From positions 1-22,200 of the forward strand of contig JBJEDT010000052.1 of the NCBI GenBank assembly GCA_051872335.1: a stretch of 22,200 bases of DNA, written 5' to 3'. Under the pieces are notes generated by a model. The model saw only the letters and a list, made by a program, of their open reading frames with translations. It was not told the origin of the DNA and searched no databases. Source of the DNA: SUG2458 sp051872335 (GTDB lineage Bacteria > Bacillota_I > Bacilli_A > RFN20 > CAG-826). Position numbers and translations under genes: made by a program. Shown here piece by piece: positions 1 to 8,646 of this stretch. Within the stretch, counting starts at the first letter, position 1. Every line of letters starts with the position of its first letter.

Positions 1-379
1 CAATTATATTACTAATTCTATTTTCTTTATCTTCAAGATCATCTATTAATTCTAAAGATAAAGCAATATTTTCTTGAACAGTTAATTCATTAATTAATTG
101 GTAATCTTGAAAAATAAATCCACAATAAGAAGAACGATAAAAATCAATTTCTTTTTCAGTAAATGTATCTAGATCTTTACCATCAATAATAATTTTTCCT
201 TCAGTTTTGTCATCTAAGTTTCCAAGTAGATTTAAAAGGGTAGACTTTCCACTACCAGATTTTCCTAAAACAAAAACAAAACCAGTTGAAGGCAATACAA
301 AAGAAACGTCGGTTAACCCACGAGATTTTTCTTTTTTCTTTCCAGTGTAAGTCTTTTTTAAATGTTGTACTTCTATCAT
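1..379 (-). CDS. ABC transporter ATP-binding protein, N-terminal part (gene runs off the window)
   Basis: The first 126 codons are readable on the minus strand, starting at the ATG at 379-377. A purine-rich GAAAGAGA ribosome site lies just upstream. The protein begins MIEVQHLKKTYTG and carries a Walker A motif (GKSGSGKST, about residues 40-48) and a Q-loop (IFQDYQLINELTVQENI, about residues 92-108). The aromatic A-loop region and the Q-loop wording are those of the MacB/LolD/FtsE-type ATPases, which power FtsX/MacB-like permeases that export peptides, antibiotics or lipoproteins or act mechanically on the envelope. The signature motif, Walker B and any fused permease lie outside the window, so the substrate cannot be told. 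It is co-directional with the AraC gene upstream (81-nt gap), but no shared function is evident. The ATPase call is firm; the subfamily is moderate. Confidence 0.9.
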   Translation of the reverse strand, partial: MIEVQHLKKTYTGKKKEKSRGLTDVSFVLPSTGFVFVLGKSGSGKSTLLNLLGNLDDKTEGKIIIDGKDLDTFTEKEIDFYRSSYCGFIFQDYQLINELTVQENIALSLELIDDLEDKENRISNII

Positions 380-460
380 ATTTCTCTTTCACTTTTAAAA
401 TAATAAATATTCTTATATTATATTGTATATTATTGAATATAAAGATTCCATCTAAAATAA

Positions 461-1657
461 TTATTTTACATGTTTTACTTTGTATTCTAGAGGAGTATAT
501 CCAGTAATTAATTTAAATGTTTTATTGAAATGGCTTTGTGATGAAAAACCTAAATATAGACTAATAGAAGCAAAATTTTTATTTGTATATTTTAATAATC
601 CTTTGGCTTCGTTTATTTTTACATTTAAAATATATTGGCTTAATGTTTTACCAGTTTCTTTTTTTATTTTATCAAATAATACGCTTTTACTTATGAATAA
701 TGCATTACAAATATCTTGCGATTTTATAGGATCAGAAAGATGATTATAAATATATTTATTAAGGCTGATTAAAAATGAAGAAGCATCTTTTTTACCTTTG
801 ATTCTTGCGACTCTTTCTGTAAAATCGATAACCATATTTAATTGTAAAGTTGCTACATCTGTTTCTTTTTGCATTAGTTCCATTTTTTGAATATAAAGAT
901 CACTTAGTGATAATGCTTCATTAACATCTAACATACCTTTGATAGCTGATCTACTTATAAGAGTTGTGCTTGCAATAAAAATGTTTTTAATTTGCCTTAG
1001 TGAGTCATTTGACATTTGCCCAGATCTAACAGCAGGTGCTTTTTTAATCCATTCTTTAAGTTCTACAATATCACCATGTTCAACCATTCGACAGAGTTCA
1101 TCTTCTATTAATTTAGTATTGTGCTCATAGTTCATTACATTTTCAAATTCAACTTGATTATTTAAAATTTCTTTGTTGATTATTTTATTCATATTTTCAA
1201 AAGTGGTATCATTTATTAAAAGGTCTTTAACATTTTTCTTTTCCTTATTTAATACATAATTGAACATACAAAGTGACTGTAATAAACTTTCTAATGGCAT
1301 AGAAACAATTGACTTTACCGAAGATTTAAAAGCGTCTAGATCATCTTTTTCGACTTCAAGTTCAAAAGCAATTTTTTGTAATAAAGAATCATTTGGTTTT
1401 ATCTGACGTGATGGTCCTATAATAATTAAGTTATTCTTAAAATTTAAATAACCATAATAAAAAAAATCGTTTGTAGCAATGTAACCGATGTTTTCTTTGT
1501 TTTCAAATATTTTATTTCCTAGTAATATAATTGGATCTTTTGGAAGATAAACTAAAGAATAAAAGAAGGTTTGCTTTTTGTTATTGTAGATTCTAACCGG
1601 GATACCAGATAATTGAGATAATGAAGTGCATAAGAATTCTAAATCTAATGTTTGCAT
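461..1657 (-). CDS. AraC-family transcriptional regulator (likely regulator of the rhamnoside operon)
   Basis: This is a 398-residue protein. Its last ~100 residues are a double helix-turn-helix AraC/XylS DNA-binding domain: the first HTH is around SQDICNALFISKSVLFDKIKK and the second around FASISLYLGFSSQSHFNKTFK, followed by the canonical GYTPLEYK end. The N-terminal ~280 residues lack the cupin motif of classical AraC. They look like the long sensory regions found in many Firmicutes AraC proteins, so the ligand is not evident. The ATG at 1657 is preceded by AAGGTGA at good spacing. The gene is divergent from the GH3-GPH-GH78-rhaBAD operon with a 97-nt gap containing two direct repeats (1670-1700). 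By position it is the natural candidate activator for rhamnose or rhamnosides, but this is inferred, not shown. The family call is firm. Confidence 0.9.
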   Translation of the reverse strand: MQTLDLEFLCTSLSQLSGIPVRIYNNKKQTFFYSLVYLPKDPIILLGNKIFENKENIGYIATNDFFYYGYLNFKNNLIIIGPSRQIKPNDSLLQKIAFELEVEKDDLDAFKSSVKSIVSMPLESLLQSLCMFNYVLNKEKKNVKDLLINDTTFENMNKIINKEILNNQVEFENVMNYEHNTKLIEDELCRMVEHGDIVELKEWIKKAPAVRSGQMSNDSLRQIKNIFIASTTLISRSAIKGMLDVNEALSLSDLYIQKMELMQKETDVATLQLNMVIDFTERVARIKGKKDASSFLISLNKYIYNHLSDPIKSQDICNALFISKSVLFDKIKKETGKTLSQYILNVKINEAKGLLKYTNKNFASISLYLGFSSQSHFNKTFKLITGYTPLEYKVKHVK

Positions 1658-1669
1658 AATTTCACCTTA

Positions 1670-1700
1670 GGAATATAATATCAAATTTCGGAAGATAATA
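1670..1700. promoter_or_regulatory. Direct repeat, candidate AraC-type operator between divergent genes
   Basis: GGAATATAATA (1670-1680) and GGAAGATAATA (1690-1700) match at 10 of 11 positions with a 20-nt period, about two helical turns. Tandem half-sites about two turns apart are the usual layout for AraC/RhaS-type activators. The second copy sits where the -35 region would be for a -10 such as TATATT (1723-1728), for which no good -35 hexamer is visible. That is consistent with an activator-dependent promoter. The first copy overlaps the ribosome site of the regulator gene, which would allow autoregulation. In such AT-rich DNA chance repeats are possible. Confidence 0.4.
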
Positions 1701-1754
1701 AAAGAATGTAAGGGTTTTCTTTTATATTATTAAATTATAATAAGGAGAAAAGTG

Positions 1755-4160
1755 ATGGATAAAGTGATAAAAAAAATTTGTTTGGAAGATAAAGCTAAAA
1801 TGCTATGTGGTTACAAAACAATGAACACATACCCTATCGAAAGTCTCAATGTCCCTTCCCTTCAACTTTCTGATGGACCAAATGGTGTAAGAATGGAAGA
1901 TAAAAATGGTGACTCTTTAAATGGAGTTTCTTCTTCTTTACCAGCAACTTGTTTCCCTTCAGGAGTTAGTTTAGCATCATCATGGAATGAAAATCTATTA
2001 AATGAAATTGGTGGAGCAATAGGTGAAGAGTGCAATTATTATAACATTAATGTATTGCTTGGACCTGCTATTAATATTAAAAGAAATCCTAAATGTGGTC
2101 GAAACTTTGAATATTATTCAGAAGATCCATTATTAAGTGGATACTTAGGAAGCGCATTTGTTAAAGGAGTACAAAGTAAAAATGTTGCAGCATGCCCTAA
2201 ACATTATGCATGTAATAATAATGAAAAATATCGATTTACCGGAGATTCAATTGTTGATCAAAGAGCATTACATGAAATTTATTTGAAACCATTTGAAATA
2301 GTTGTTAAAAAGTCTTCCCCATGGGCAATAATGAATTCGTATAATAAGATTAACGGAATAAATGCTTCCCAGAATAGTTATGTGTTGGATGAAGTATTAA
2401 AGAAGAAATGGGGATTTAATGGTATTGTAATGACTGACTGGGGTGGCATTGTAGATCGTGTTGAAGGATTAAAAGCCGGAACCGATTTAGAAATGCCTGG
2501 TATGGTAGAACATAATATTCAAGAAATAATAAAGGCTACTAAGAGTGGTCGAATTAATGAAAGTATTGTAAATAAATCAGTTGATAATATAATAAAAACT
2601 ATTTCTAGGACTAAGGATCATCCAAATACTTGCGATTTTGATGAACATTATAGAATGGCAATAAAAGCTGCAAAAGAAGGAGCAGTATTATTAAGAAATA
2701 ATAATAATATCTTGCCTCTTAATAAAGAAGAGAAAATAGCTATTATCGGTGGATTATTTAATGAAATGAGATATCAAGGATCTGGTTCTTCTTTATTAAA
2801 TCCTCATAAACTCTCATATCATAAAGATGCTTTTGATATTAGAAATATTAATTATAGTTTCATTCAAGGATATAATGCTAGTGAATTAAATGCTAATAAA
2901 AAATTAGAAAAAGAAGTTCTAAATAGCATTAATGAATATGACACTATATTATTCTATTGCGGACAAAACGACTATGTAGAATCAGAAGGGTTTGATAGAG
3001 AAGTAGTGACTTTACCTGACAATCAAATTTCTTTACTAAATAAGATTATTAATTTAGGTAAAAAAATAATATTGGTATTATTTGGTGGTAGCATGATTGA
3101 GCTACCGTTTATAGAAAATGTAGAAGCAATTTTATATATGGGTTTAGCAGGTGAAGGTTGTGGAGAAGCTACAACGCAATTATTGTTTGGTGAAGCTTGC
3201 CCAAGTGGAAGATTAATAGAAACTTGGCCACTAACTTATGACGATGTACCATTCGGTGATAAGTTCACTTCATCTCCTAATGAAGTGTATAAAGAATCAA
3301 TTTTTGTTGGATATAGATATTACGAAACTAGAAATCATGATGTACGATTCCCATTTGGATTTGGTATGTCCTATTCAGATTTTAAATATTCTTCATTAAT
3401 TTTAGGAGAGAGAGAAAATGAAATAGTAGTTTCTTGCACAATAGAAAATTTAAAAGATATTTATGCTTCAGAGGTTGTTCAAGTATATGTTTCAAAAAAA
3501 GATAGTTCTATTTATCGACCATTTAAAGAACTTAAAGGTTTTAAAAAAGTTGAATTTAAACCATTTGAAAAGAAGATTGTTCAAATTACTATACCTAAGG
3601 AAGATTTAAAAGTATATGATGTTCACAAGAAAAAGTTTATTCTTGAAGATGGAAATTATAAATTTATCATAGGTAAAAATGCTAGAGAAGAATTACTCTC
3701 AAACACACTAGAAATAGTTGGTGATAAAATTAAAGAGGATAATGAATTAACAAAAAAATACTATTGGAATTTAGATAATTTAATTTCTTTATCAGATGCA
3801 GATTTTATAGAAATAACTCATTGTAGTATAACTCCTTATGTATTTAATAAAAAACCATATACATTTGAAACACCTATTGGTGAATATAAAAGTTTTGTTG
3901 GAAAAATCTTTAGATCAGCTGTTTGTGGAGTTGGATTAAGGCAATATAAAAAAGGTTGTAAAATGAAAGATGGACCTGAAAAAGAACGTGAAAAGAAAAC
4001 TGGTTTATTTGTGTATAAACTTATGCCTTGTAATTCACTTCGGTCTTTGTGTTATTCATCGAGTGGTGGATTATCTTATAAAGTTGCTCAAGCTCTTATT
4101 GAATTTATTAATGGTCACTATATAAGAGGTATTAAAAAATTAGTAAGGAAGGAAAAGTAA
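1755..4160 (+). CDS. Glycoside hydrolase family 3 beta-glucosidase, cytosolic
   Basis: An 801-residue retaining beta-glycosidase. The TIM-barrel domain carries GRNFEYYSEDPLLSG and KHYACNNNE, and the nucleophile Asp228 in VMTDWGG. The second domain carries ESEGFDREVVTLPDNQ, with Glu411 the likely acid/base. A fibronectin-III-like domain follows (about 560-660). The C-terminal ~130 residues, ending in an LRSL...SSGGLS...INGHYIRGIKKL pattern, resemble a tail I associate with clostridial GH3 enzymes. There is no signal peptide. I chose the ATG at 1755 over the GTG at 1752 because AAGGAG (1742-1747) lies 7 nt before it. It is the first gene of the operon, 1 nt from the transporter. In this context it probably removes glucose from a rhamnosyl-glucoside or its aglycone after the GH78 has acted. 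Xylosidase or other beta-glycosidase activity cannot be excluded. Confidence 0.9.
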   Translation: MDKVIKKICLEDKAKMLCGYKTMNTYPIESLNVPSLQLSDGPNGVRMEDKNGDSLNGVSSSLPATCFPSGVSLASSWNENLLNEIGGAIGEECNYYNINVLLGPAINIKRNPKCGRNFEYYSEDPLLSGYLGSAFVKGVQSKNVAACPKHYACNNNEKYRFTGDSIVDQRALHEIYLKPFEIVVKKSSPWAIMNSYNKINGINASQNSYVLDEVLKKKWGFNGIVMTDWGGIVDRVEGLKAGTDLEMPGMVEHNIQEIIKATKSGRINESIVNKSVDNIIKTISRTKDHPNTCDFDEHYRMAIKAAKEGAVLLRNNNNILPLNKEEKIAIIGGLFNEMRYQGSGSSLLNPHKLSYHKDAFDIRNINYSFIQGYNASELNANKKLEKEVLNSINEYDTILFYCGQNDYVESEGFDREVVTLPDNQISLLNKIINLGKKIILVLFGGSMIELPFIENVEAILYMGLAGEGCGEATTQLLFGEACPSGRLIETWPLTYDDVPFGDKFTSSPNEVYKESIFVGYRYYETRNHDVRFPFGFGMSYSDFKYSSLILGERENEIVVSCTIENLKDIYASEVVQVYVSKKDSSIYRPFKELKGFKKVEFKPFEKKIVQITIPKEDLKVYDVHKKKFILEDGNYKFIIGKNAREELLSNTLEIVGDKIKEDNELTKKYYWNLDNLISLSDADFIEITHCSITPYVFNKKPYTFETPIGEYKSFVGKIFRSAVCGVGLRQYKKGCKMKDGPEKEREKKTGLFVYKLMPCNSLRSLCYSSSGGLSYKVAQALIEFINGHYIRGIKKLVRKEK

Positions 4161-4161
4161 T

Positions 4162-6090
4162 ATGAAAGCATTAGAAACAAAAACATTCAATTCTAAAATT
4201 AAAAGTAAAAATGTTACTAGTAAAGAAAAATGGCTTGGCTATTTGTTTGGCCCTGCAGGTGCTATTTTGCTAAATGCTGTTTTAGCTACATACTTAAATG
4301 TATTTTATACTGATGTATTGAAATTAACGACTGTATGGGGTGGATTATTTTTAGCATTATTCCCTATTATTTCAAAAATTATTGATGCTCTTACAAATGT
4401 TTTGATGGGTTATATAATTGATAGAACAAAAACAAAACAAGGAAAAGCAAGACCTTGGTTGTTATTAAGCGCCCCTCTTCTTACAATATTTGGAATATTA
4501 TTATTTATTGTTCCTAGTGGTAATCAAACATTACAAGTGATTTGGGTAATGATTTCATATAATCTATTCTATTCATTTGCATATACAATTTATAATATGT
4601 CACATGGATTAATGGTACCTCTATCCACTAGAAATACAACTCAAAGAGGAGAATTGTCAGTTTTTAACCAAATTACGACAATTATGATTTCGGGTATAGT
4701 TGTAGCATTAATTTTTCCTATGGTTATTATGCCAATTATTGGTGTAGATAAATCTTCATGGATCGTTTTGATGAGTGTATTATCAGGTATAGCTTTACCA
4801 TTAACACTGATAGAATATTATTTTACAAAGGAAAGAATTTCAGAAGAAACTAATAATGAGGAAACTAAGAAAGTACCTTTTAGATTACAATTAAAAGCTG
4901 TATTTACAGATAAGTTTATTGTTTTATTATTAATTTATTTTCTAGTTTATACTGTTGGTGGAACTTTAAAAAACATTGCTTTAGTTTATTATTGTAATTA
5001 TGTATTAGGAACCTATAATGATGGAATAACACAAACTTTAGTTTCAGTTCTTGGTGGCATTCCTATGGGAATTGGTATTTTCCTAGTATGGCCACTTGCA
5101 AAAAAATTTGGTAAGAAAAATGTTACATTAGTTGGTTTTATAATTTATGCAATTGGTAGTTTAATTTGTTTTATAGCTCCTAGTAATTTAATTGTAGTTT
5201 TAGTTGGTCAATTTATTAAAAACATTGGAGGTTTACCTTGTGCCTACGTATTTATGGCTTTATTTGCTGATGCTTTGGATAATGCAGAATGGCGTACTGG
5301 ATTTAGAGTAGATGGTTGTGCGATGTCTATTTATAGTATTATTACTGTTGCTATGGGTGGTATATGTACAGGCTTATTCAATTTCTTCTTATCTAAGAAT
5401 GGATATATTAATCCAGTTACTTTACAAGAATTTATTAATAATTCTTCATTATATGAAGGTTTGACAACACAATTAAGTGCTGAACAAATTGCTGCGTTAA
5501 CTAATTTGACAGATTCTATTGCTTTTGTTCAACCTAGTGGTGTAAATCATTTTATTACATTTGCTTTTGTTGGTTTAGAAGTTATTACAGGTATTCTATG
5601 TGCTTTCTTATTATTCTTTGTTAATATTGAAAAAACAATTGCAAAGAAACAAGAAATTTTAGTTGAAAGAGAAAAAATTAAATATGCTAATGAAGGTTTA
5701 GAATGGCAACCTGCAGATGTTAGAAGTGCTCTTGAAATTAAAAAGCAAGAAGAAGAAGCTGAACAAGTATTTATTGATGAACTTAAGGCTCGTTGTGAAA
5801 AACATAATTTGAATTTTGAAGAATTATATAACGAACATTTAGCTAAAAAATCTTTAAAAGCAAAGAAACAAGAAGAACAACAAGCAAAAGCTTTAGCTAA
5901 ACAAAAAGCTAAAGAAGAAAAGATTCAAGCAAAATACGATAAATTATCTAGCGAAAAGAAAGCAAAAATAGAAAAAACAAAAGCATTAAAAGAACAACAA
6001 TTAGAGAAAATATGGAGTGTTGAGAAAGAACGTGGCGAACTTTCATATTTACAATTCCAAAAGGAGTTAAACCAATATGAAAGTAGATAA
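4162..6090 (+). CDS. GPH-family (MFS) sugar:cation symporter with long charged C-terminal tail
   Basis: A 642-residue membrane protein of the glycoside-pentoside-hexuronide family, which imports glycosides by cation symport. The family signature is clear near residues 68-100: IIDALTNVLMGYIIDRTKT followed by KQGKARPW. About 12 hydrophobic segments end near residue 485. The last ~155 residues are hydrophilic. A part with EWQPADVRSALEIKKQEEE and ELKARCEKHNLNFEE is followed by a Lys/Glu/Gln/Ala-rich stretch that looks like a coiled coil. This is not the PTS-IIA-like domain of LacS. The start at 4162 follows AAGGAAGG. The stop overlaps the GH78 start by 14 nt, so the two are translationally coupled. 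Lying between a glucosidase and a rhamnosidase, it most likely carries a rhamnosyl-glucoside or rhamnose. The substrate is inferred from context only. Confidence 0.88.
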   Translation: MKALETKTFNSKIKSKNVTSKEKWLGYLFGPAGAILLNAVLATYLNVFYTDVLKLTTVWGGLFLALFPIISKIIDALTNVLMGYIIDRTKTKQGKARPWLLLSAPLLTIFGILLFIVPSGNQTLQVIWVMISYNLFYSFAYTIYNMSHGLMVPLSTRNTTQRGELSVFNQITTIMISGIVVALIFPMVIMPIIGVDKSSWIVLMSVLSGIALPLTLIEYYFTKERISEETNNEETKKVPFRLQLKAVFTDKFIVLLLIYFLVYTVGGTLKNIALVYYCNYVLGTYNDGITQTLVSVLGGIPMGIGIFLVWPLAKKFGKKNVTLVGFIIYAIGSLICFIAPSNLIVVLVGQFIKNIGGLPCAYVFMALFADALDNAEWRTGFRVDGCAMSIYSIITVAMGGICTGLFNFFLSKNGYINPVTLQEFINNSSLYEGLTTQLSAEQIAALTNLTDSIAFVQPSGVNHFITFAFVGLEVITGILCAFLLFFVNIEKTIAKKQEILVEREKIKYANEGLEWQPADVRSALEIKKQEEEAEQVFIDELKARCEKHNLNFEELYNEHLAKKSLKAKKQEEQQAKALAKQKAKEEKIQAKYDKLSSEKKAKIEKTKALKEQQLEKIWSVEKERGELSYLQFQKELNQYESR

Positions 6091-8635
6091 TATTCTAGTT
6101 GAGTATTTAAAAGACCCTATTGGTATTGATATTGAACATCCTCGCATTACATGGAATGATTTTGATTGTGACAAGCAAAGTGCTTTTGAAATTGAATATT
6201 CTATTAATGGGGAAACTCAAAAAAATATACATGTCAAATCATCTTCAATGAACTATGTTTTTAATAATAATTTTAAGAGCAGAGATAGAGTTGAATTTAG
6301 AATCAAAATTTATAATAAGAATAAAGAATGTAGTGATTTTTCTTCATGGCACCATTTTGAGTTTGGTCTTTTAGAAAAAAATGATTGGCATGCAAAATGG
6401 ATAAGTGGAAATTATAAAGTATCTAAAAAGAAAAGATATCCTGTTGATTATTTTAAAAAAGAATTTAATGCTAACCACATTAAAAAGGCTAGATTATATA
6501 TATCAAGTTGTGGTTTATATGAAGCATTTATTAATAATCGTCGTGTTGGAGATTTTGTTCTTGCTCCAGGAAGCACAGATTACAAAAAAAGAATCCAATA
6601 TCAAACATATGATGTAACTTCACTTATTAAAAATAATGAAAATGAAATACATATTTTATTAGCTGATGGATGGTATCGAGGATCCATTGGAGCGAAGGGT
6701 TTTACAAATGTTTTTGGTACTCAAACAAAAGTAATTGCTCAATTAGAAATAGAAGATGTTAACGGAAAAATAAGTGTTATTTCTACTGATGAAAGTTGGT
6801 CATGGTCTAATGATGGTCCTATTACTTTTGCTGATTTAAAAGATGGAGAAATTGTTGATAATAGACTAGTTCCTTCTTATAAAAATAAAGCACTTGTAAC
6901 TTCTTTTGTTGGTAATTTAAAAGCATCAAATAATAGTTTTGTTATAGAAACTAATAAATCAAAACCAATTAATTCATATACAAGCCCTTCTGGAAAGCAC
7001 ATACTTGAATTTAAAAATAATATAGCTGGATATATTGCTTTTAAAGTAAATGCTCATGAGGGACAAAAACTCCACATTGTAATGGGAGAAATGCTTGATG
7101 AAAACAATGAAGTTACTTTAAAAAATGTTCAATGTGTACGTAAAGGGAAAAGAACACCATTACAAGAAGTAACATTTATTTGTAAAGAAGGTATAAATGA
7201 ATATCACTCTAAATTCTATTATGGTGGATTCAAATATCTTTCAATAGAAACAGATATTGAATTTGATAAAAAGGACTTTACTCAAATTCAAATACAAACT
7301 GAATTAGATGAGACTTCAGCTTTTAAATGTTCAAATAAATTAATTAATATTTTTTACGAGAATACATTGAGAAGTTTAAAAAGTAATTCTATTGATATTC
7401 CTACGGATTGTCCTACTAGAGAAAGAATGGGTTGGACAGGTGATTCACAAGTTTTCTTTGAATCTGCTACATTTTTGACTAATTATGCAAGTTTTACAAG
7501 AAAACATTTAATTGATGTTTTTGATAGACAAGAGAAAAATGGTTGTCTACCTCAAATTGCTCCATATTCTGCTGAAGACTGGTTTATGGGTGTAATGAAC
7601 GGATCAGTAGGTTGGGCTGATGTAGGAATTTTAACACCATATCGATTCTATAAAAAATATGGCGATATTCGTATCTTAGAAAACAACTACGATAATATGA
7701 TTAAGTATATTAATTTTATGCTTAAACGTTGTGGTCGACCAAAAGGAATATATGCTTTCTATGCAAAGCCACTTCATTTATCTTGGAAAAATAAAAAATT
7801 CGGAGTCAACAGTGGGCAATCATATGGTGAGTGGGCAGAACCAAATGATGTTCAAGCTATTACTTGGCTAGATTTTGCTGAACCTCATCCAGAAGAATCA
7901 ATGGCATATACTATTTGGATGTTAAGACTAATTATAGAAATATCTTCTATTTTAGGTAAAACAGAAAATCTAGAAAAATATGAATTATATGAAAAAGGAA
8001 TTACAAACGCTTATCAAGAATTAGTAGACAAGAAACGTTTTAATCTTGATACAAATAGACAAGCAAAACTTGTAAGACCATTATATTTAAAACTTCTAAA
8101 TCAAGAACAAGAATCATTTGCAAAAACAAGATTACTAGAAGCTTTAAAATTTTACAATTATCGTCTTGGCACAGGCTTTTTGTCAACTCCATTTATTTTA
8201 AATGTTTTATCTAGTATTGATGTTGAAGTGGCTTATAAACTACTTGAAAATGAAGAAATGCCTGGATGGTTATATATGGCTAAAAATAGTACTGGAACAA
8301 TCTGGGAAGGTTGGGAAGGGCCTAAATCTCAATTAGGTATATCTTCTCTAAATCACTATTCTAAAGGTGCTTTAGTTGAGTGGCTATTTAATGGTATGTG
8401 TGGAATAAACGTTGTAAAAGAAAATGAATTTTTAATTAAACCAATAATAGGTGGTAAGGAAAAATTTGCTACTTGCACATATCAAAGTATATATGGTGAG
8501 ATTAAATCTTCCTGGAAAAAAGAAGATGATCAAATTTTTATAGATATAGATGTTCCTTCTAATACTAAAGCATTATTTGAATATGGAACATTTAAAAAAG
8601 TATTAGCACCAGGAAATCATCATTTTGAGTTTTAG
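6077..8635 (+). CDS. Alpha-L-rhamnosidase, glycoside hydrolase family 78, cytosolic
   Basis: An 852-residue enzyme that hydrolyses terminal alpha-L-rhamnose. It opens with the typical VEYLKDPIGIDIEHPRITW beta-sandwich domain. The rhamnosidase N domain follows (about 115-250, with SCGLYEAFINNRRVGD and LADGWYRGSIG), then further beta domains, and then the alpha-barrel. The catalytic motif DCPTRERMGWTGD places Asp444, Glu449 and Asp456 with the same 5- and 12-residue spacing as D567, E572 and D579 of the Bacillus enzyme RhaB. The second catalytic Glu is Glu744 in TIWEGWEG. There is no signal peptide, so the substrate must be imported first. The ATG at 6077 lies inside the end of the transporter gene, about 11 nt after AAGGAG. 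The stop (TAG) is 11 nt before rhaB. It supplies free L-rhamnose to the three downstream enzymes. Confidence 0.95.
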   Translation: MKVDNILVEYLKDPIGIDIEHPRITWNDFDCDKQSAFEIEYSINGETQKNIHVKSSSMNYVFNNNFKSRDRVEFRIKIYNKNKECSDFSSWHHFEFGLLEKNDWHAKWISGNYKVSKKKRYPVDYFKKEFNANHIKKARLYISSCGLYEAFINNRRVGDFVLAPGSTDYKKRIQYQTYDVTSLIKNNENEIHILLADGWYRGSIGAKGFTNVFGTQTKVIAQLEIEDVNGKISVISTDESWSWSNDGPITFADLKDGEIVDNRLVPSYKNKALVTSFVGNLKASNNSFVIETNKSKPINSYTSPSGKHILEFKNNIAGYIAFKVNAHEGQKLHIVMGEMLDENNEVTLKNVQCVRKGKRTPLQEVTFICKEGINEYHSKFYYGGFKYLSIETDIEFDKKDFTQIQIQTELDETSAFKCSNKLINIFYENTLRSLKSNSIDIPTDCPTRERMGWTGDSQVFFESATFLTNYASFTRKHLIDVFDRQEKNGCLPQIAPYSAEDWFMGVMNGSVGWADVGILTPYRFYKKYGDIRILENNYDNMIKYINFMLKRCGRPKGIYAFYAKPLHLSWKNKKFGVNSGQSYGEWAEPNDVQAITWLDFAEPHPEESMAYTIWMLRLIIEISSILGKTENLEKYELYEKGITNAYQELVDKKRFNLDTNRQAKLVRPLYLKLLNQEQESFAKTRLLEALKFYNYRLGTGFLSTPFILNVLSSIDVEVAYKLLENEEMPGWLYMAKNSTGTIWEGWEGPKSQLGISSLNHYSKGALVEWLFNGMCGINVVKENEFLIKPIIGGKEKFATCTYQSIYGEIKSSWKKEDDQIFIDIDVPSNTKALFEYGTFKKVLAPGNHHFEF

Positions 8636-8646
8636 AGGATAGCACG

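Noticed and set aside
939..1130. Plus-strand open frames inside the AraC gene (also 480-743), inside GH78 (6405-6617), inside the second AraC gene (13513-13740) and opposite EamA (12416-12760)
   Set aside because: They lie wholly within well-supported genes in other frames, lack ribosome sites and have no recognisable protein features.
5620..6090. PTS-IIA-like regulatory domain at the symporter C-terminus, as in LacS
   Set aside because: The tail is a low-complexity, Lys/Glu-rich helix-forming sequence with no IIA-type His active-site motif.
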